Shown piece after piece: positions 1 to 10,446 of a DNA stretch of 64,000 nucleotides (position 1 is the first letter of the stretch; the number at the start of each line of letters is the position of its first letter). The translations under genes and the position numbers were made by a program. Location of the stretch: the NCBI GenBank assembly GCA_905221605.1, contig CAJNDS010002431.1, forward strand, positions 30,001 to 94,000, written 5' to 3'. This DNA is from Symbiodinium natans (taxonomy: Eukaryota; Sar; Dinophyceae; Suessiales; Symbiodiniaceae). The notes beneath the pieces were generated by a model, which did not search any database, was not told the DNA's origin, and saw only the letters and a program-made list of their open reading frames with translations.

Positions 1-92
1 AGGTTTAGGGTTTAGGGTTTAGGGTTTAGGGTTTAGGGTTTACCTGAAGGTTTGTCTGATGGCTACTTGAGCTTAAGAATTCAGAGCTTCAG

Positions 93-341
93 GTTGAGGC
101 ACAAGCCCTGACCTACAATGAACTCTACATCCCCCAGCACGGTGAAGTTTGACATTTAGGGTTTAGGGTTTAGGGGTTAGGGTTTAAGGTTTAAGGTTTA
201 GGGCTTTGGGTTTTGGGTTTAATGTTTAGGGCTAGGGTTTAGGGTTGAGGTGTTTCACATGTAGGGATGAAGTGTGTTCGCAGCCATGCCTCTGACCCCT
301 GTTCTAGGAAGCCCAAAGCCAAGGTGCTGAAGATGCACTAG
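93..341 (+). CDS. Possible last two exons of an upstream gene
   Basis: Exon 93-146 reads VEAQALTYNELYIPQHGE after an AG. It can be joined in phase, removing a GT-AG intron 147-311 rich in TTTAGGG, to 312-341, which reads PKAKVLKMH and ends in TAG at 339-341. The protein family is not recognised. The support is an open frame with ordinary amino-acid composition, non-repetitive DNA and compatible splice phases. The fragment is short, so chance is possible. Confidence 0.35.
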
Positions 342-465
342 CCATAGGACGTGCACGCCCACGCCCCTTCCACCGCGAACCCTGCAATCTGGGAAAACCC
401 TAAACCCGAAGCCCTAAACCCGAAACCCTAAACCCTAAACCCTAAACCCTTGTCGCTGAACGGAG

Positions 466-548
466 GCCACGATGACACAAGGAGCTCCGCCTCCTTGCAT
501 TGCGCATGTGAACCTGCTGGCTGCGTTCTCCAGATGTACGAGAGAAGG
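466..548 (+). CDS. Candidate exon, possibly the first of the Pro/Gly-rich gene
   Basis: This non-repetitive, GC-rich stretch follows an AG and is open for about 80 bases. It contains ATG at 472 and reads MTQGAPPPCIAHVNLLAA onwards until a telomere array begins at about 548. It could be the start of the Pro/Gly-rich gene downstream, because it has the same PPP composition, but no phase link to the next exon was established. The exact 5' splice site is not resolved. Confidence 0.35.
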
Positions 549-682
549 GTTTAGGGTTTAGGGTTTAGGGTTTAGGGTTTAGGGTTTAGGGTTTAGGTTT
601 AGAGTTTTAGAGTTTAGGGACTAGGGATTAGGGTTCTTTAGGGGCCTTTTTGAACCCTACCGAGCTGCTAGTTCGATGACTG

Positions 683-827
683 CTAGGACCTGGAGTGGGC
701 CCTTATGTCCTTCTTTAGGGCTGGGTTCTCTTATAACCCTTAACCCTAAACCCTAAACCCTAAACCCTAAACCCCCTTAAAGCCAAAAAGGGTACCCTTC
801 TTATTCCTAGCTTACTCCTAGGTCTAG
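683..827. mobile_element. MITE-like element, family C, interrupted by a CCCTAAA array
   Basis: The ends are imperfect inverted repeats (CTAGGACCTGGAGT at the left, ACTCCTAGGTCTAG at the right). The interior has the family signature GGGCCCTTATGTCC ... TTATAACCCTT ... CCAAAAAGGGTACCC ... TTACTCCTAGGTCTAG. Other copies are at 5430-5543, 12419-12530, 16371-16494, 47290-47402, 51613-51715 and 56638-56818. In this copy four to five CCCTAAA units (about 739-772) sit in the middle, where other copies have a short spacer. Confidence 0.7.
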
Positions 828-1789
828 CCGACCTAGTATAAAAATACGTGATACGTTCCTTAACTTGGCTTCTTTGTACAGCTGCCCAAGCTAATGCGAA
901 ACCCCATCTGTGAGTACCCATGATCCTGTGAGTCTTTCTGCCAAGACTGCGACGCATGTTTCAGGTGCCTTGGGGATATAACGCTAAACTCATCAAGGTG
1001 CGGCGGGGCCGGAGAGGGGGGGGGGGGGCAAGGTGTGTCGCAACTTGCTGTGCGTTTCAGGGCGTTCATGGTGCACCAGTTAAGACATGACTTCATATCC
1101 TGAAAAAGATAGATGCCTTAGATGCTGTGCTACAGTTGAGTTGCCCTAGCCGAGCCCTAAACCCTAAACCTTACACCCGGAACCCTAAACCCTAGCCCTA
1201 AACCCGAAACCCGAAGCCCAAAGCCCTAAACCCGAAACCCTAAACCCTAAACCCCAAAGCCCAAAGCCCAAAGCCCTAAAGTCTTGGGTTAGAAGTGCAG
1301 AACGGCTCAGCCTTGCAGGAACTTGGCAGATCCTTGCCATGCAAACCAGGGGGGGGGGGGGTTAGGGTTTGGGGTTTAGGGTTTAGGGTTTAGGGTTTAG
1401 GGTTTAGGGTATACTTGCCGGCCTTGCATGCGCCTATAACTTATGGACCAAATCAGGAATCAGAGCCGTTTTCTAGGCAGATTTAAAGGGGCCCAGTATA
1501 GTTGTAGGATTATTCTTATTCTTAGTAGCTGAGTGAGTACACTTTACATTGTTTGGGCGACTATATATTCTACAAAACGAAAAGTGTACACTTTTTTTTT
1601 GGGGGGGGGGGGGCTTATGAACTCAGCAACTAAGTATTGTAGTTATTATTACTCATTATTCTGCTCATTATCCAGTACTTGTTTTCTTCTTCTTCTTATT
1701 ATTATTACTTATTATTGTTACTTTGGGACGTTGGTGGGGTTGTAGCTGCTCTTTCAACGGGGCCACAAGCACCCCGAAGCCCGCGTAGT

Positions 1790-2013
1790 ACTTGGAGGTT
1801 CATGGAACTTATTAACCAAGAATATCTGTTCTTATAACTGTACTTATAACCCCCGTAAGTGCCCCAATCTGGTTATAAGTACAGTTATAAGTACAGTTAT
1901 CATTGGTTAATAAGTACCCCTAAACCCTAAACCCTAAACCCTAAACCCTAAACCCTAAACCCTAAGCCCAAGTACAGCTATAATTGGTTAATAAGTACCA
2001 TGAACCTCCAAGT
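1790..2013. mobile_element. MITE-like element, family I, with an internal telomere array
   Basis: The outer ends are inverted repeats (TACTTGGAGGTTCATGG at the left, CCATGAACCTCCAAGTA at the right), followed by ACTTATTAACCA / TGGTTAATAAGT. A CCCTAAA array (about 1917-1963) interrupts the right arm and is flanked by a direct 30-bp duplication (1889-1918 and 1970-1999, two mismatches). A second copy of the family without an internal array is at 3355-3505. A solo 22-bp palindrome with the same tip is at 44687-44708. Confidence 0.75.
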
Positions 2014-2029
2014 AGGGATGCCAGCCCAG

Positions 2030-2095
2030 GCCGTGACGAAGTCGAAGGCACCACCACCGCCGCCCCCACCGCCGGGGCCACCCAGGGGGGGGTGG
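2030..2095 (+). CDS. Candidate proline-rich exon
   Basis: After an AG the frame reads AVTKSKA followed by eight prolines and GPP. It probably belongs to the Pro/Gly-rich gene whose better-defined exons are at 4.8-8.05 kb. The bases AAGTCGAAGG at 2039-2048 recur at 2468-2477, just before the next proline-rich exon, so the true 5' splice site may be AAG|GC at 2048 and the proline codons may be intronic. Confidence 0.4.
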
Positions 2096-2476
2096 TTGGT
2101 GTTCTCCCCTTAGCCACCTGGGTTTAGGGTTTAGGGTTTAGGGTTTAGGGTTTAGGGTTTAGGGTTTAGGGTTGCCGAAAAACCGCGATGTATCCTCAGA
2201 TATCCTCAACAAGGGGCCCGGAGTTGGTAGGCCTTGGGATTTAGTTGGGGTTTAGGCCTTTACTGAAACGCCCAAAGTACACACGTCCTTGTGGCTTTTT
2301 TTTTTGGGGGGGGGATTGTTGACCCTAAACCCTAAACCTTAAGCCCTAAACCCTAAACCCTAAACCCTAAACCCTAAACCCTAAACCCTATACCCTATAC
2401 CCTATAAACCCTAAACCCTAAACCCTGTCTGATCTGGCGTACTTATGCAGGGTGGGGGTGGGGGCTCAAGTCGAAG

Positions 2477-2562
2477 GTTCTGGCGACCTGCAACCCCCCC
2501 CCCCCCCCCCCCCCCCCCCCGCCGGGCCACCTCTGCCCCCGAAGCCCCTGCACACCCTGTCT
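2477..2562 (+). CDS. Candidate proline-rich exon with a long C-run
   Basis: After GTCGAAG the frame continues through SGDLQ into a C-run of about 28 bases, encoding polyproline, then AGPPLPPKPLHTLSA. The frame on either side of the C-run depends on its exact length, which is unreliable in sequencing. It is probably part of the Pro/Gly-rich gene. A telomere array follows from 2577. Confidence 0.35.
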
Positions 2563-4842
2563 GCAAACCATATGAAACCCTAAACCCGAAACCCTAAACC
2601 CGAAACCCTAAACCCTAAACCCTAAACCCTAAACCCTAAACCCTAAACCCTAAACCCTAAACCCTAAACCCTAAACCCTAAACCCAAACAAGCCTCCAAG
2701 CCCCAAACCCTCTAAGCCTCAGCTCAAGGCCCGAAACCCTACAAACCCTGCAAACCCTTGAGCCCCCAAATGTTCAACCTAAACCCGAAACCCTAAACCC
2801 GAATCCCGGAACCCGAAACCCTAAACCCCAAACCCTAAACCCCAAGCCCACATGGCCTGAGCTCCAAGGACCGGAAGTCCGGCGCCGCAGGCGCATGCAA
2901 CGCCGGGTGTGTGTGTGTGTGTGTGTGTGTGTAATGGTCCCTGCTTGGGGTTTCGGGTTTAGGGTTTAGGGTTTAGGGCTTGGGGCTTAGGGATTAGGTT
3001 CTTTTGAGGGGGAGTTTAGGGCTCACAGGTTTAGGGGTTTGCAAAGCTCTGGGGTTTGAAGGTCCACAGGATTCGGGTTTACATGGTCCAGGGTTTTGGG
3101 GTTTTAGGTTGTAGGGTGTCTAGGTGTGTAGGGTTTAGGGTTGGGCTCGCATGGAGATTCCCCTCTACTCATCAGCTTTTATAGATCTCTAGGGGCTCCG
3201 AAACGATGATGGGATCAGCGAGTGGGGTGGGTTGACTTAAGGTGTTGCCTTACGCAGGGTTTAGGTTTAGGGTTTAGTAGGAGCTAAGCAACCCCTGTGG
3301 CGCTTGTGTGGTTTCCATGAATTTGGCAGCATAAGTGTTTAGGGTTTAGGGTTTACTTGGAGGTTCATGGTACTTATTAACCGGTTAATAATTGTACTTA
3401 TAATAGCCCACTTACAAGACCCTAAGTGCCCCAATAGGGTTATGAGTACAGTTAGAAGTACAGTCATAATTGGTAAAGAAGTAGAACCTTCAAGTAGGAA
3501 TACTCTGCTACCCAAGGGAAGGTTCCGTTGGCCTTGTTTTGGCAGGGCCGGGGTCTAAGGGTAGCGTCGTTTTGGGGCTTCGGGTGTAGCGTTTAGGGTT
3601 CAGGGTTGGGTTTTAGGCTTTAGGTTCTAGGTTTTAGGGTTTAGGGTTTAGGGTTTAGGGTTTAGGGTTTAGGGTTTGGGTTTAGGGCTTCGGCTTTCTT
3701 GTGCCTTGGCGCGCCCACTCTGAGCTCCCTCACTTGTTTGCCAGGGGTGGGGTGACACCAAGCTCACTACGAAGGCCTTGGCATCTCGCCAACCTTCAGC
3801 GCAACCCCCCCCCTAACCCCCGAGACCCCTATCCGTACCCCCCCCCCCCCCCTAAACACGAACCCCGAAGGCTTGTTTGGGCCCAATGGCTTTCTCTCAA
3901 AAGGTTTTTGCGCTACTGTGAGCCGAAGGTTTCGTTGTTCGAGGGGGGGGGGGGTCGGGCTGTTGGATTAGGGATTAGGGGATTGCATGCCAGGGCTGAG
4001 GACATGAGCCCCTAAACCCAAACCGGTTTCGGGCTTTTAGGGTTCCAGGTTTAGGGTTTGGAGTTGAGGGTTTAGGGTTTTTTAGCGCTGCCGGTAGCTT
4101 GTCAGCAGTTGTTTTTGGGTTTAGGGTGTAGGGTTTTCAGTTGAGGGTGCTTCTTTGGAAGAAATGCTCGGACTCCTTATATTTCTGACATCTTGGGCAT
4201 GTCACGGGTCCAGGGGCTTAAGTTACCTGTTTGGCCTTCTTTGGGTTTCAAGGCCCTTGGGACATGTTAGATTTCCCCTTGTCAATCTTAAGAGGAGCAA
4301 TCTGTAGGAATATTGTTCAAAGGGTGTACGTAGAGGCCAAGCCTAGTTCTCTTCGGGCCTTCCCACACACAACATCGGCCGGCGTTCATTTTGAACCTAA
4401 ACCCTAAACCCTAAACCCTAAACCCTAAACCCTAATCCCTAAACCCTAAACCCTAAACCCTACATCAAACCCTGTACCCTGTTCTCGGTGTCCGCTGAGT
4501 GAATTTGCTCCTGCTGACGTTCTCGCACCTTCGGGGGTCAACTTCGTCAGACTTAGGTCCAGTGCGAAACAACAACAGACCCTTCAAGCCCTAAACCCTA
4601 AACCCTAAACCCTAAACCAATTCCTAAGGCCTAAAGCCAACTCCTAAGCCCTAAACCCTAAAAAACCTTAATCCCTGAGCCCTAAACCCTAAACCCTAAA
4701 CCCTAAACCCTAAACCCTAAACCCTAAACCCTAAACCCTAAACCCTAAACCCTAAACCCTAAACCCTAAACCCTAAACCCTAAACCCTAAACCCCACACC
4801 AAACCCCTATAACCCTCATCTCTGAAGTCGATTTCTCTGCAG
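2563..4842. other. Spacer or intron: long CCCTAAA arrays and a family I element
   Basis: CCCTAAA arrays lie at about 2577-2687, 4396-4460 and 4681-4793 (the last about 16 units). There is a (GT)n run at 2909-2931, a family I inverted-repeat element at 3355-3505, TTTAGGG arrays at 3640-3690, C-runs at 3839-3852 and a G-run at 3943-3953. A short non-repetitive segment at 2855-2910 (LSSKDRKSGAAGACNAG in one frame) and another at 3690-3780 (PWRAHSELPHLFARGG) could be exons, but no phase link was found. Confidence 0.5.
3355..3505. mobile_element. MITE-like element, family I (uninterrupted copy)
   Basis: It starts TACTTGGAGGTTCATGGTAC and ends GAACCTTCAAGTAGG, with inner ACTTATTAACC and GGTAAAGAAGT arms that are partly complementary. 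The middle reads GACCCTAAGTGCCCCAATAGG, close to the middle of the 1790-2013 copy. Confidence 0.7.
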
Positions 4843-7800
4843 TCTGCGCCGCCGGCGCCTCCACCTCCTGCTGGCGGTTTCGATCATGGCGGAGGCGATG
4901 AACTCATGGGGTCCCCCCCCCCCATGCTGTTAAGGTTTAGGGTTTAGGGTTTGGGTTTAGGGTTTAGGGTTTGGGGTTTGGGGTTTGGGGTTTAGGGTTT
5001 AGGGTTTAGGGTTTAGGGTTTAGGGTTTAGGGTTTAGGGCGACTACGCTGGGCAGGGCCAGTAGCGTTGCACAGAATGGCTCTGAGGCTTCAAGCTTTGT
5101 AAACCCCCCGAAAATCATCCCAGAACTCCAAAATTCAGCATGAAAGCCCTATGAACTGCAGGACCATAACCCCAAGCCTCAAAGCCCCCTAAACCCTAAA
5201 CCCTAAACCCTAAACCCTAAACACCCCCGCAACCTTTGGAACGTTTGGAGGCGGAAGCGGCTTCGACCGTGGTCCTCGGAGAGAGGACGAAGGTAAGGGC
5301 CGGGATTTAGGGTTTAGGGTTTAGGGCTTAGGGTTTAGGGATTAGGGTTTAGGGTTTAGGGTTTAGGGTGTTTGGTGCGCATGTTGGCTGGCTCTATTAA
5401 GGTTGTGGGGCCTCCGAGAGCCTCTATAACTAGGATGCCCAGTAGTGCCCTTATTCCCTTTTTTTGGGGGGTTTAGGTTCCCTTATAAACCCCTTTAAGC
5501 AAAAAGGGCACCCTTTTTAAGCCTAGGTTACTGGGCAGCCTAGATAAGCTTAGGGTTCTTAGTAGGGCTTCAAGGTTGAGGCGTTTAGTGCTTTAGAAGC
5601 CTTTGTTGGGTGGTCGCAGGGTTGGCACTATTCTTTCCCGTGCGTAGCTTGATTGGGTGGAGAGGGCGGGGGGGCAGGGTTGCACCCCGAGTTTCCCCGT
5701 CCGTTTTTTTTTCGAATCATACAGGAGCCGAAGTCCCAGCCTCCAAATGCCTGTTTTGTCATGATACTTCAAGAATTCAAGCCTCGAGAGTGCTTCAACC
5801 TCAGGCCAATATCCGATGGGGACTCTCTTTACCTACTGTTTCATGGGTTATCCCTACGAATTAAAGGGGTAGTTAGAGGTAATATTCGATGGGACTCTCT
5901 TTACTTACTGTTTCATGGGTTATCCCTACGAATTAAAGGGGGGTAGTTACCACGAAGCTGTAGGCAAATAGAGTCCCGGGCAGAGCATGAGTCGGAGCTG
6001 CACTTCAAGGTTTCAACAAGACGAAACGCTAAGCCCTAAACCCTAAACCCTAAACCCTAAACCCTAAACCCTAAACCCTAAACACTAAACCTAAACCCTA
6101 AACCCTAAACCCTAAACCCTAAACCCAAAACCCTAAACCCTAAACCTAAACCCTAAACCCTCTAAAGCCTACAGCCATCCAGGCCGGCGCGGCTTCAGCG
6201 ATGGGCCGCCTCCTGACAGAGGCGGCCGCCGGGCTGGACTCCAGAGTTTAGGGTTTAGGGCTTCGGGGGTTTAGGGTTTAGGGTTTAGGGCTTCGGGGGT
6301 TTAGGGTTTAGGGTTTAGGGTTTAGGGTTTGGAGTTGAGGGTGTTTAGGGTTTAGGGGGTTTAGGTTTGGGTTTAGGGTTTATGGCCTGAGGTTTAGGGT
6401 TGAATTCGGGTCTGGTGTTTATGGCTCAGGGTTTTAGGGTGCTGTAGGATCGACTGTAGGGCTTAGTGCTTTTAGGGTGCTGTAGGGTCTCAACTAAGAT
6501 GGTTCGCTTCTCAGGGTTGTGGGTTATGGGGTTTAGCGCCTTAAGTTCAGGGCCGAATCATGTTAGGGTTCAGGGCGGACGTGAGCACGGCCACCTTACC
6601 CAAAGGAAGCATAAACTTGCCAAAGCCCAGAAGCCTTCTGTAAAGCCCTGGATGTAAAGCCCTCGAAACCCCGGAAAGCCGAAGAGGCCTCCCCAAGCAC
6701 CCTCTAAACTTAGAAGCCCTAAACCGTAAACACTTAACACTTCAAAAAACCCAGAAGACGCTAACCCTAAACCCTTAAACAGCAACAACAAGCAACCCCA
6801 AGACACAAGCCCTGGCAAGCCCCCGAACCTCAGCAGCCCTTGAGCCCCAGCAGCCGCAACCCTGAACACTAAGGCCCCTTTCACAAAGCCTCTACAAACC
6901 CTCTAAACCCTCTAAGCCCTCTAACTCTAAACTCTCCAAACCCTCTAAACTCTCCAAATCCTCTAACCTCTCTAAACCCTCTAAACCCTCTAAACCCTCA
7001 ACCCTGTAATTAAACCTAACCACGAGCTCTGTCCTCAAGTGAGCTCAAGGCGGCTTCGATCGACGGCCCGATGAAGGCAACGCACATGGTAGGGTTTTAC
7101 CGAGCTTCTGAGCTTAGGGTTCGAGGTTTATGGTTTAGGGTTTACGGTTTAGGGTCCAGGGTTTAGGGGGTTTAGGGTTTTAGGGGTTTAGGGGGTTTAG
7201 ATGGTTTGGAGGGTTTTGGAGGGTTTTGTAGGGTTTAGAGGGTTTCGAGGGTTTTAGGGTTTAGGCGGGGAGGGGAGGGGGGGTTAGGGTTGTGGGGTTT
7301 CACAGTTTTAGAGGGTTTTAGGGTTTAGAGGGTGTAGAGGGTGTAGAGGGTTTAGAGGGTGTAGAGGGTGTAGAGGGTGTGGAGGGTGTCGAGGGTGTAG
7401 AGGGTGTAGAGGGTTTTAGGGTTTAGAGGGTTTTAGGGTTTAGAGGCTTTTAGGGTTTGAGGGTTTACGGGTTTTAGAGGGTTTGGAGGGTTTTAGGGCT
7501 TTAGGGTCTTGGGATTGAGGGCTTTAGGGTTGTGCGGTTTGGGGGATTTCGGGTTTTCGGGTTTTGGGGTTTCAGGGTTTTAAGGTTTGGTCAAGGTAAC
7601 CCGAAACCCTGAGCACCCCGAAGGGTTTATCGGGATTGGGTGGGAGATAACCGGTTTTGAGCCTAGGGCTTTTGCAGGTTTAGGAGCCTGAGACGTATAT
7701 GAAACGAACCCCTGAAAGAAGAGAATCAGCTACAACCCAGGTCCTAGGCCTTAGAAGCCCAATCACTGGGCCCTAAGCCCCAGACCCAAAACGCTACTAA

Positions 7801-8051
7801 ACCCCAAACACTAAACCCCAAACCCCAAACCGTAAACCCTAAACCCCAAACCCTAAACCCTAAACCCTGAGCCCTAAACCCTAAACCCTATAAACCCTGA
7901 ACCCTGAACCCTTAACCCTAACCCTAAACCCTGAACCCTAAACCCCAAACCTAAACCCTTGAAAGCCTTGAAACCCTTGAAACCCTACACGAAAGAAGGT
8001 CGGTCGCGCTTCAGCGACGCGCCTCCAGACCGAGGCCACGTTACGTTGCAG
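4843..8051 (+). CDS. Pro/Gly-rich protein with repeated G-x-F-D/S exon modules (partial)
   Basis: Five small exons carry variants of one module. 4843 to about 4895 reads SAPPAPPPPAGGFDHGGGD. 5251-5292 reads GSGFDRGPRREDE. 6183-6236 reads RRGFSDGPPPDRGGRRA. 7050-7088 reads GFDRRPDEGNAH. 7999-8051 reads RSRFSDAPPDRGHVTLQ. The last four join in phase 1 through introns starting GT (5293), GA (6237) and GT (7089), each split codon giving Gly. The modules resemble RG/RGG-type disordered RNA-binding segments, but no folded domain was seen, so function is unknown. Introns are 0.8-0.9 kb and filled with telomere repeats. Both ends of the gene are unresolved; proline-rich exons at 2.0-2.6 kb probably belong to it. 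Confidence 0.6.
5430..5543. mobile_element. MITE-like element, family C (clean inverted repeats)
   Basis: The left end CTAGGATGCCCAGTA matches the right end TACTGGGCAGCCTAG as an inverted repeat with one mismatch. The interior has GTGCCCTTATTCCC, a T-run/G-run block, GGTTCCCTTATAAACCCC and AAAAAGGGCACCC. ATAA stands on both sides and may be a target duplication. It lies inside the intron 5293-6182. Confidence 0.75.
5808..5948. repeat. Tandem duplication, unit about 73 bp
   Basis: The segment beginning AATATCCGATGGGGACTCTC at 5808 is repeated from 5881 (AATATTCGATGGGACTCTC), through TTTCATGGGTTATCCCTACG and AATTAAAGGGG. The copies differ by only a few bases, so the duplication is recent. The open frames over this stretch follow from the repeat and are not evidence of a gene. 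Confidence 0.85.
7300..7450. repeat. Variant array of GTGTAGAGG / TTTAGAGG units
   Basis: A locally uniform array of GTGTAGAGG-like units runs from about 7326 to 7412, bounded by TTTTAGGGTTTAGAGGG. It is a degenerate telomere-like repeat that has amplified as its own variant, inside the intron 7089-7998. Confidence 0.8.
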
Positions 8052-8490
8052 GTTGCTTCTAAAACCCTACGTTATAAACCCGAAACCCTAAACCCTAAAC
8101 CCCAAAACCTAGCTTGGAAAAAAACATCGAGTTCACCTGTTTTGTGCTAGCTGGTTCTTAGTCTAAGGGCCTTATTCCCTCATTCCCTACTAAGTTTAGG
8201 GTTTCAGCGTTTTTAGGGTTCACGGTTTTTTTACTGTTTTTAATCGGATCTTGGGGTTTGGTGTTTGGCGTATAGTCTTGGTCCATTGAGGGTTTTAGCC
8301 CTTTAGGGTTTCCAGTTTGCAGGGTTTGGGGTGTCGGGTTAACCCTAAACCCTAAACCCTAAACCCTAAACCCTAAACCCGACGATCTTCTTCGGGAATC
8401 GAAGTCGGGAGTGTAGCGGGAAGGGCGCCTGGCCCAAGAATCCTGAGGCTTGCCTACAGGTGCCCCACCCAAACTCGAAGCCCCAAAAGC

Positions 8491-8649
8491 GGGGTTTAGG
8501 GGTTTAGGGGTTTAGGGGTTTAGGGGTTTAGGGGTTTAGGGGTTTAGGGGTTTAGGGGTTTAGGGGTTTAGGGGTTTAGGGGTTTAGGGGTTTAGGGGTT
8601 TAGGGGTTTAGGGGTTTAGGGGTTTAGGGGTTTAGGGGTTTAGGGGTTT
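8491..8649. repeat. Uniform octamer array (TTTAGGGG)n, about 20 units
   Basis: About 20 perfect head-to-tail copies of the octamer TTTAGGGG lie here, followed immediately by ordinary TTTAGGG heptamers. The uniform extra G shows local amplification of one variant unit and not random decay. Confidence 0.95.
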
Positions 8650-9998
8650 AGGGTTTAGGGTCTAGCGTTTAGGGTTTAGGGTTTAGGGTTTAGGGTTTAG
8701 GGTTGAAAAGAAAACAACACTGTTAGGGGCTAACCGCTCCGATCTAAGGGTTCATAGGGCTTAGGGCTTATAGGGTTTAAGGTTTAGGGCTTAAGGTTTA
8801 GGGATGAGGGTTTATGGGTTTAGGGTTTAGGGTTTAGGGTTTAAGTAATTAGGGTTTAGGGTTTAGGGTCTGGGGTTGAGGGTTTACGGGTTGAGGGTTT
8901 GGGGCTCAAAGGGTCCCAATCAGGGGCCTCTCAACTCTGAACCCTGAGCCCGCACGGTTTAGGGGTTAGGGTTTAGGGTTTAGGGTTTAGGGCTCTAAGT
9001 CCTAAACCCTAAATCCTACCCTAGGCTCCAATGGCGCAGCACCCAGACACGCTCGCGATGAGGTGGGCGCCTGCGGAGCTTGTCGTTTTGCTGGTTAGTA
9101 GGCAAGTCTGGGGAGTTATACCTGCGGGTAGGGCTTTGGGTTCAGGTTTAGGGTTTAGGGTTCAGGGTTTAGGGTTTAGGGTTTAGGGTTTAGGGCCAGA
9201 ATGCCTGGTGTCTCCCTAAACCCGAACCCCACAACCCTAAACCCTGAACCGTAAACCCTACACCTTAAACCCTATGGTTTCCTTTTGGGGCTCTAAGGCG
9301 TCACTTGCGGGTCCTGGTACTCTGCGGGCTCGAGTGCGTTCTGTGTATGCCTGATGTCTCATGAGGCCTCTCCCAGCAGTCACCAGCCCGAAGCCCCCAT
9401 ACCCCAAGCATGCCAAAAGTTACATCCTGAGCCCCAAACCCTAAACCCTAGCCCTAAACCCTAAACCCTAAACCCTAAACGTGCAAAAAGGGCCAAGTTT
9501 TTTTTTTCGAAACTCTGCGCATGGCCAGGCTCCACGCTCAGAATATCGAGAAGGCCGGGCCTGGCTTTTCATGGAAGGGCTTGTGCCCTGGCGCCCGAGA
9601 ATGCGATACTCCAGTGGGGTTTAGGGTTTAGGGTTTAGGGTTTAGGGTTTAGGGTGTAGGGTTTAGGGTTTAGGGTTTAGGGATACTCTACTATGAGGCA
9701 AATGTGAACCCTCCACGCCCTTCATCTGGGATCTTCTAGGGTTGGTAAATGTCTTGTAGTATGAGGTTATAAGGCAAACAAGGCCCTGGACCACAAGACT
9801 TAGAGTTTAGGGCTTAGGGTGCATGGTAGGGTTTAGGGTTTAGGGTGTAGGGTGTAGGGTTTAGGGTTTAGGGTTTAGGGTTGAGGGTTGAGGGTTTAGG
9901 GTGCATGGTAGGATTAGTCTATTGACTCTCGTCTCATTGTAACCTCAGGCTGGTGACAGCGGCTTCATTAGCGCTTTCGCTGCTCTCCGCTGTCCATT

Positions 9999-10163
9999 CC
10001 CAGATCTTCCAAAACCCCTTAATTAAGGAATAGACCTTAATTCATAATAAGGACTCTTACAGAGCACAGTTTCCTTGATGAAGGAATATACCTCGATTCA
10101 AAAGGAGGAATCTTAGCATTTTAGGGCATATTCCTTAAATTACGGGGTTTCGGAAGATCTGGG
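9999..10163. mobile_element. MITE-like element, family B (long copy)
   Basis: Inverted ends CCCAGATCTTCCAAAACCCC and GGGGTTTCGGAAGATCTGGG enclose about 125 bp containing several TTAAGGAATAGACC / GAAGGAATATACC pieces in both orientations. The shorter copy at 50479-50588 has the same ends. Confidence 0.85.
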
Positions 10164-10199
10164 TTTAAGAGTCGGTTCCAGCTTTAATGTCAGATCCCA

Positions 10200-10320
10200 C
10201 CGGCAAGCCTTGCCAGCACCCCCCCCCCCCCAACAGCACCCAGCATCATGACCCGTCTGCCCAAGAAGGCCAAGATGGTGGGTAAATTGGAGGGCCCAGG
10301 TCAGGTACGCCCTGAACCCT
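10200..10320 (+). CDS. Candidate exon, frame uncertain
   Basis: The non-repetitive stretch after a C-run is open in two frames. One reads PSIMTRLPKKAKMVG and could hold a start ATG at 10248 with a consensus-like 5' splice site (GGTGG|GTAAAT). The other reads NSTQHHDPSAQEGQDGG. I cannot choose between them. The Lys-rich start faintly recalls small ribosomal proteins but matches no family I can name. Confidence 0.25.
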
Positions 10321-10321
10321 A

Positions 10322-10446
10322 TAAACCCTAAACCCTAAACCCTAAACCCTAAACCCTAAACCCTAAACCCTAAACCCTAAACCCTAAACCCTAAACCCTA
10401 AACCCTAAACCCTAAACCCTAAACCCTAAACCCTAAACCCTAAACC
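10322..10446 (-). repeat. (CCCTAAA)n array, about 18 units
   Basis: Near-perfect heptamers run without interruption, bounded by unique GC-rich DNA on both sides. The stretch after it (10447-10530) contains AGGWGGGGGRGASRNE in one frame, a possible Gly-rich exon. Confidence 0.9.

Larger units (their letters stand above)
549..2029. other. Spacer or intron: telomere arrays, two MITE-like elements, T/G homopolymers
   Basis: It holds TTTAGGG arrays (about 546-598, 1370-1408), CCCTAAA arrays (about 739-772, 1147-1275, 1917-1963), a family C element (683-827), a family I inverted-repeat element (1790-2013), G-runs (1013-1028, 1349-1361) and a T-run/G-run block (1590-1613). No convincing exon was found. 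The open frames at 760-1096 on the minus strand and 1533-1745 on the plus strand are AT-rich or repeat read-through. Confidence 0.6.
8052..10240. other. Spacer or introns: telomere variants with two weak exon candidates
   Basis: It contains CCCTAAA/TTTAGGG arrays, the uniform TTTAGGGG array at 8491-8649, a family B MITE-like element (9999-10163) and a C-run at 10218-10231. Two non-repetitive stretches could be exons: 9030-9110 (APMAQHPDTLAMRWAPAELV) and 9530-9605 (QNIEKAGPGFSWKGLCPGAR). Neither could be linked by phase to neighbours. Confidence 0.45.

Noticed and set aside
1-60. A chromosome end (true telomere) at the left edge, because the window opens with TTTAGGG repeats.
   Set aside because: The array is only about 40 bp, and equal or longer arrays in both orientations occur throughout the window between exons.
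5610-5946. Plus-strand open frames of 84 and 97 codons.
   Set aside because: They run across a recent 73-bp tandem duplication inside a phased intron of the Pro/Gly-rich gene.
10245-10290. Start of a small ribosomal-protein gene (MTRLPKKAKMVG).
   Set aside because: The similarity is only a Lys-rich start, a competing frame is equally open and no downstream exon supports it.
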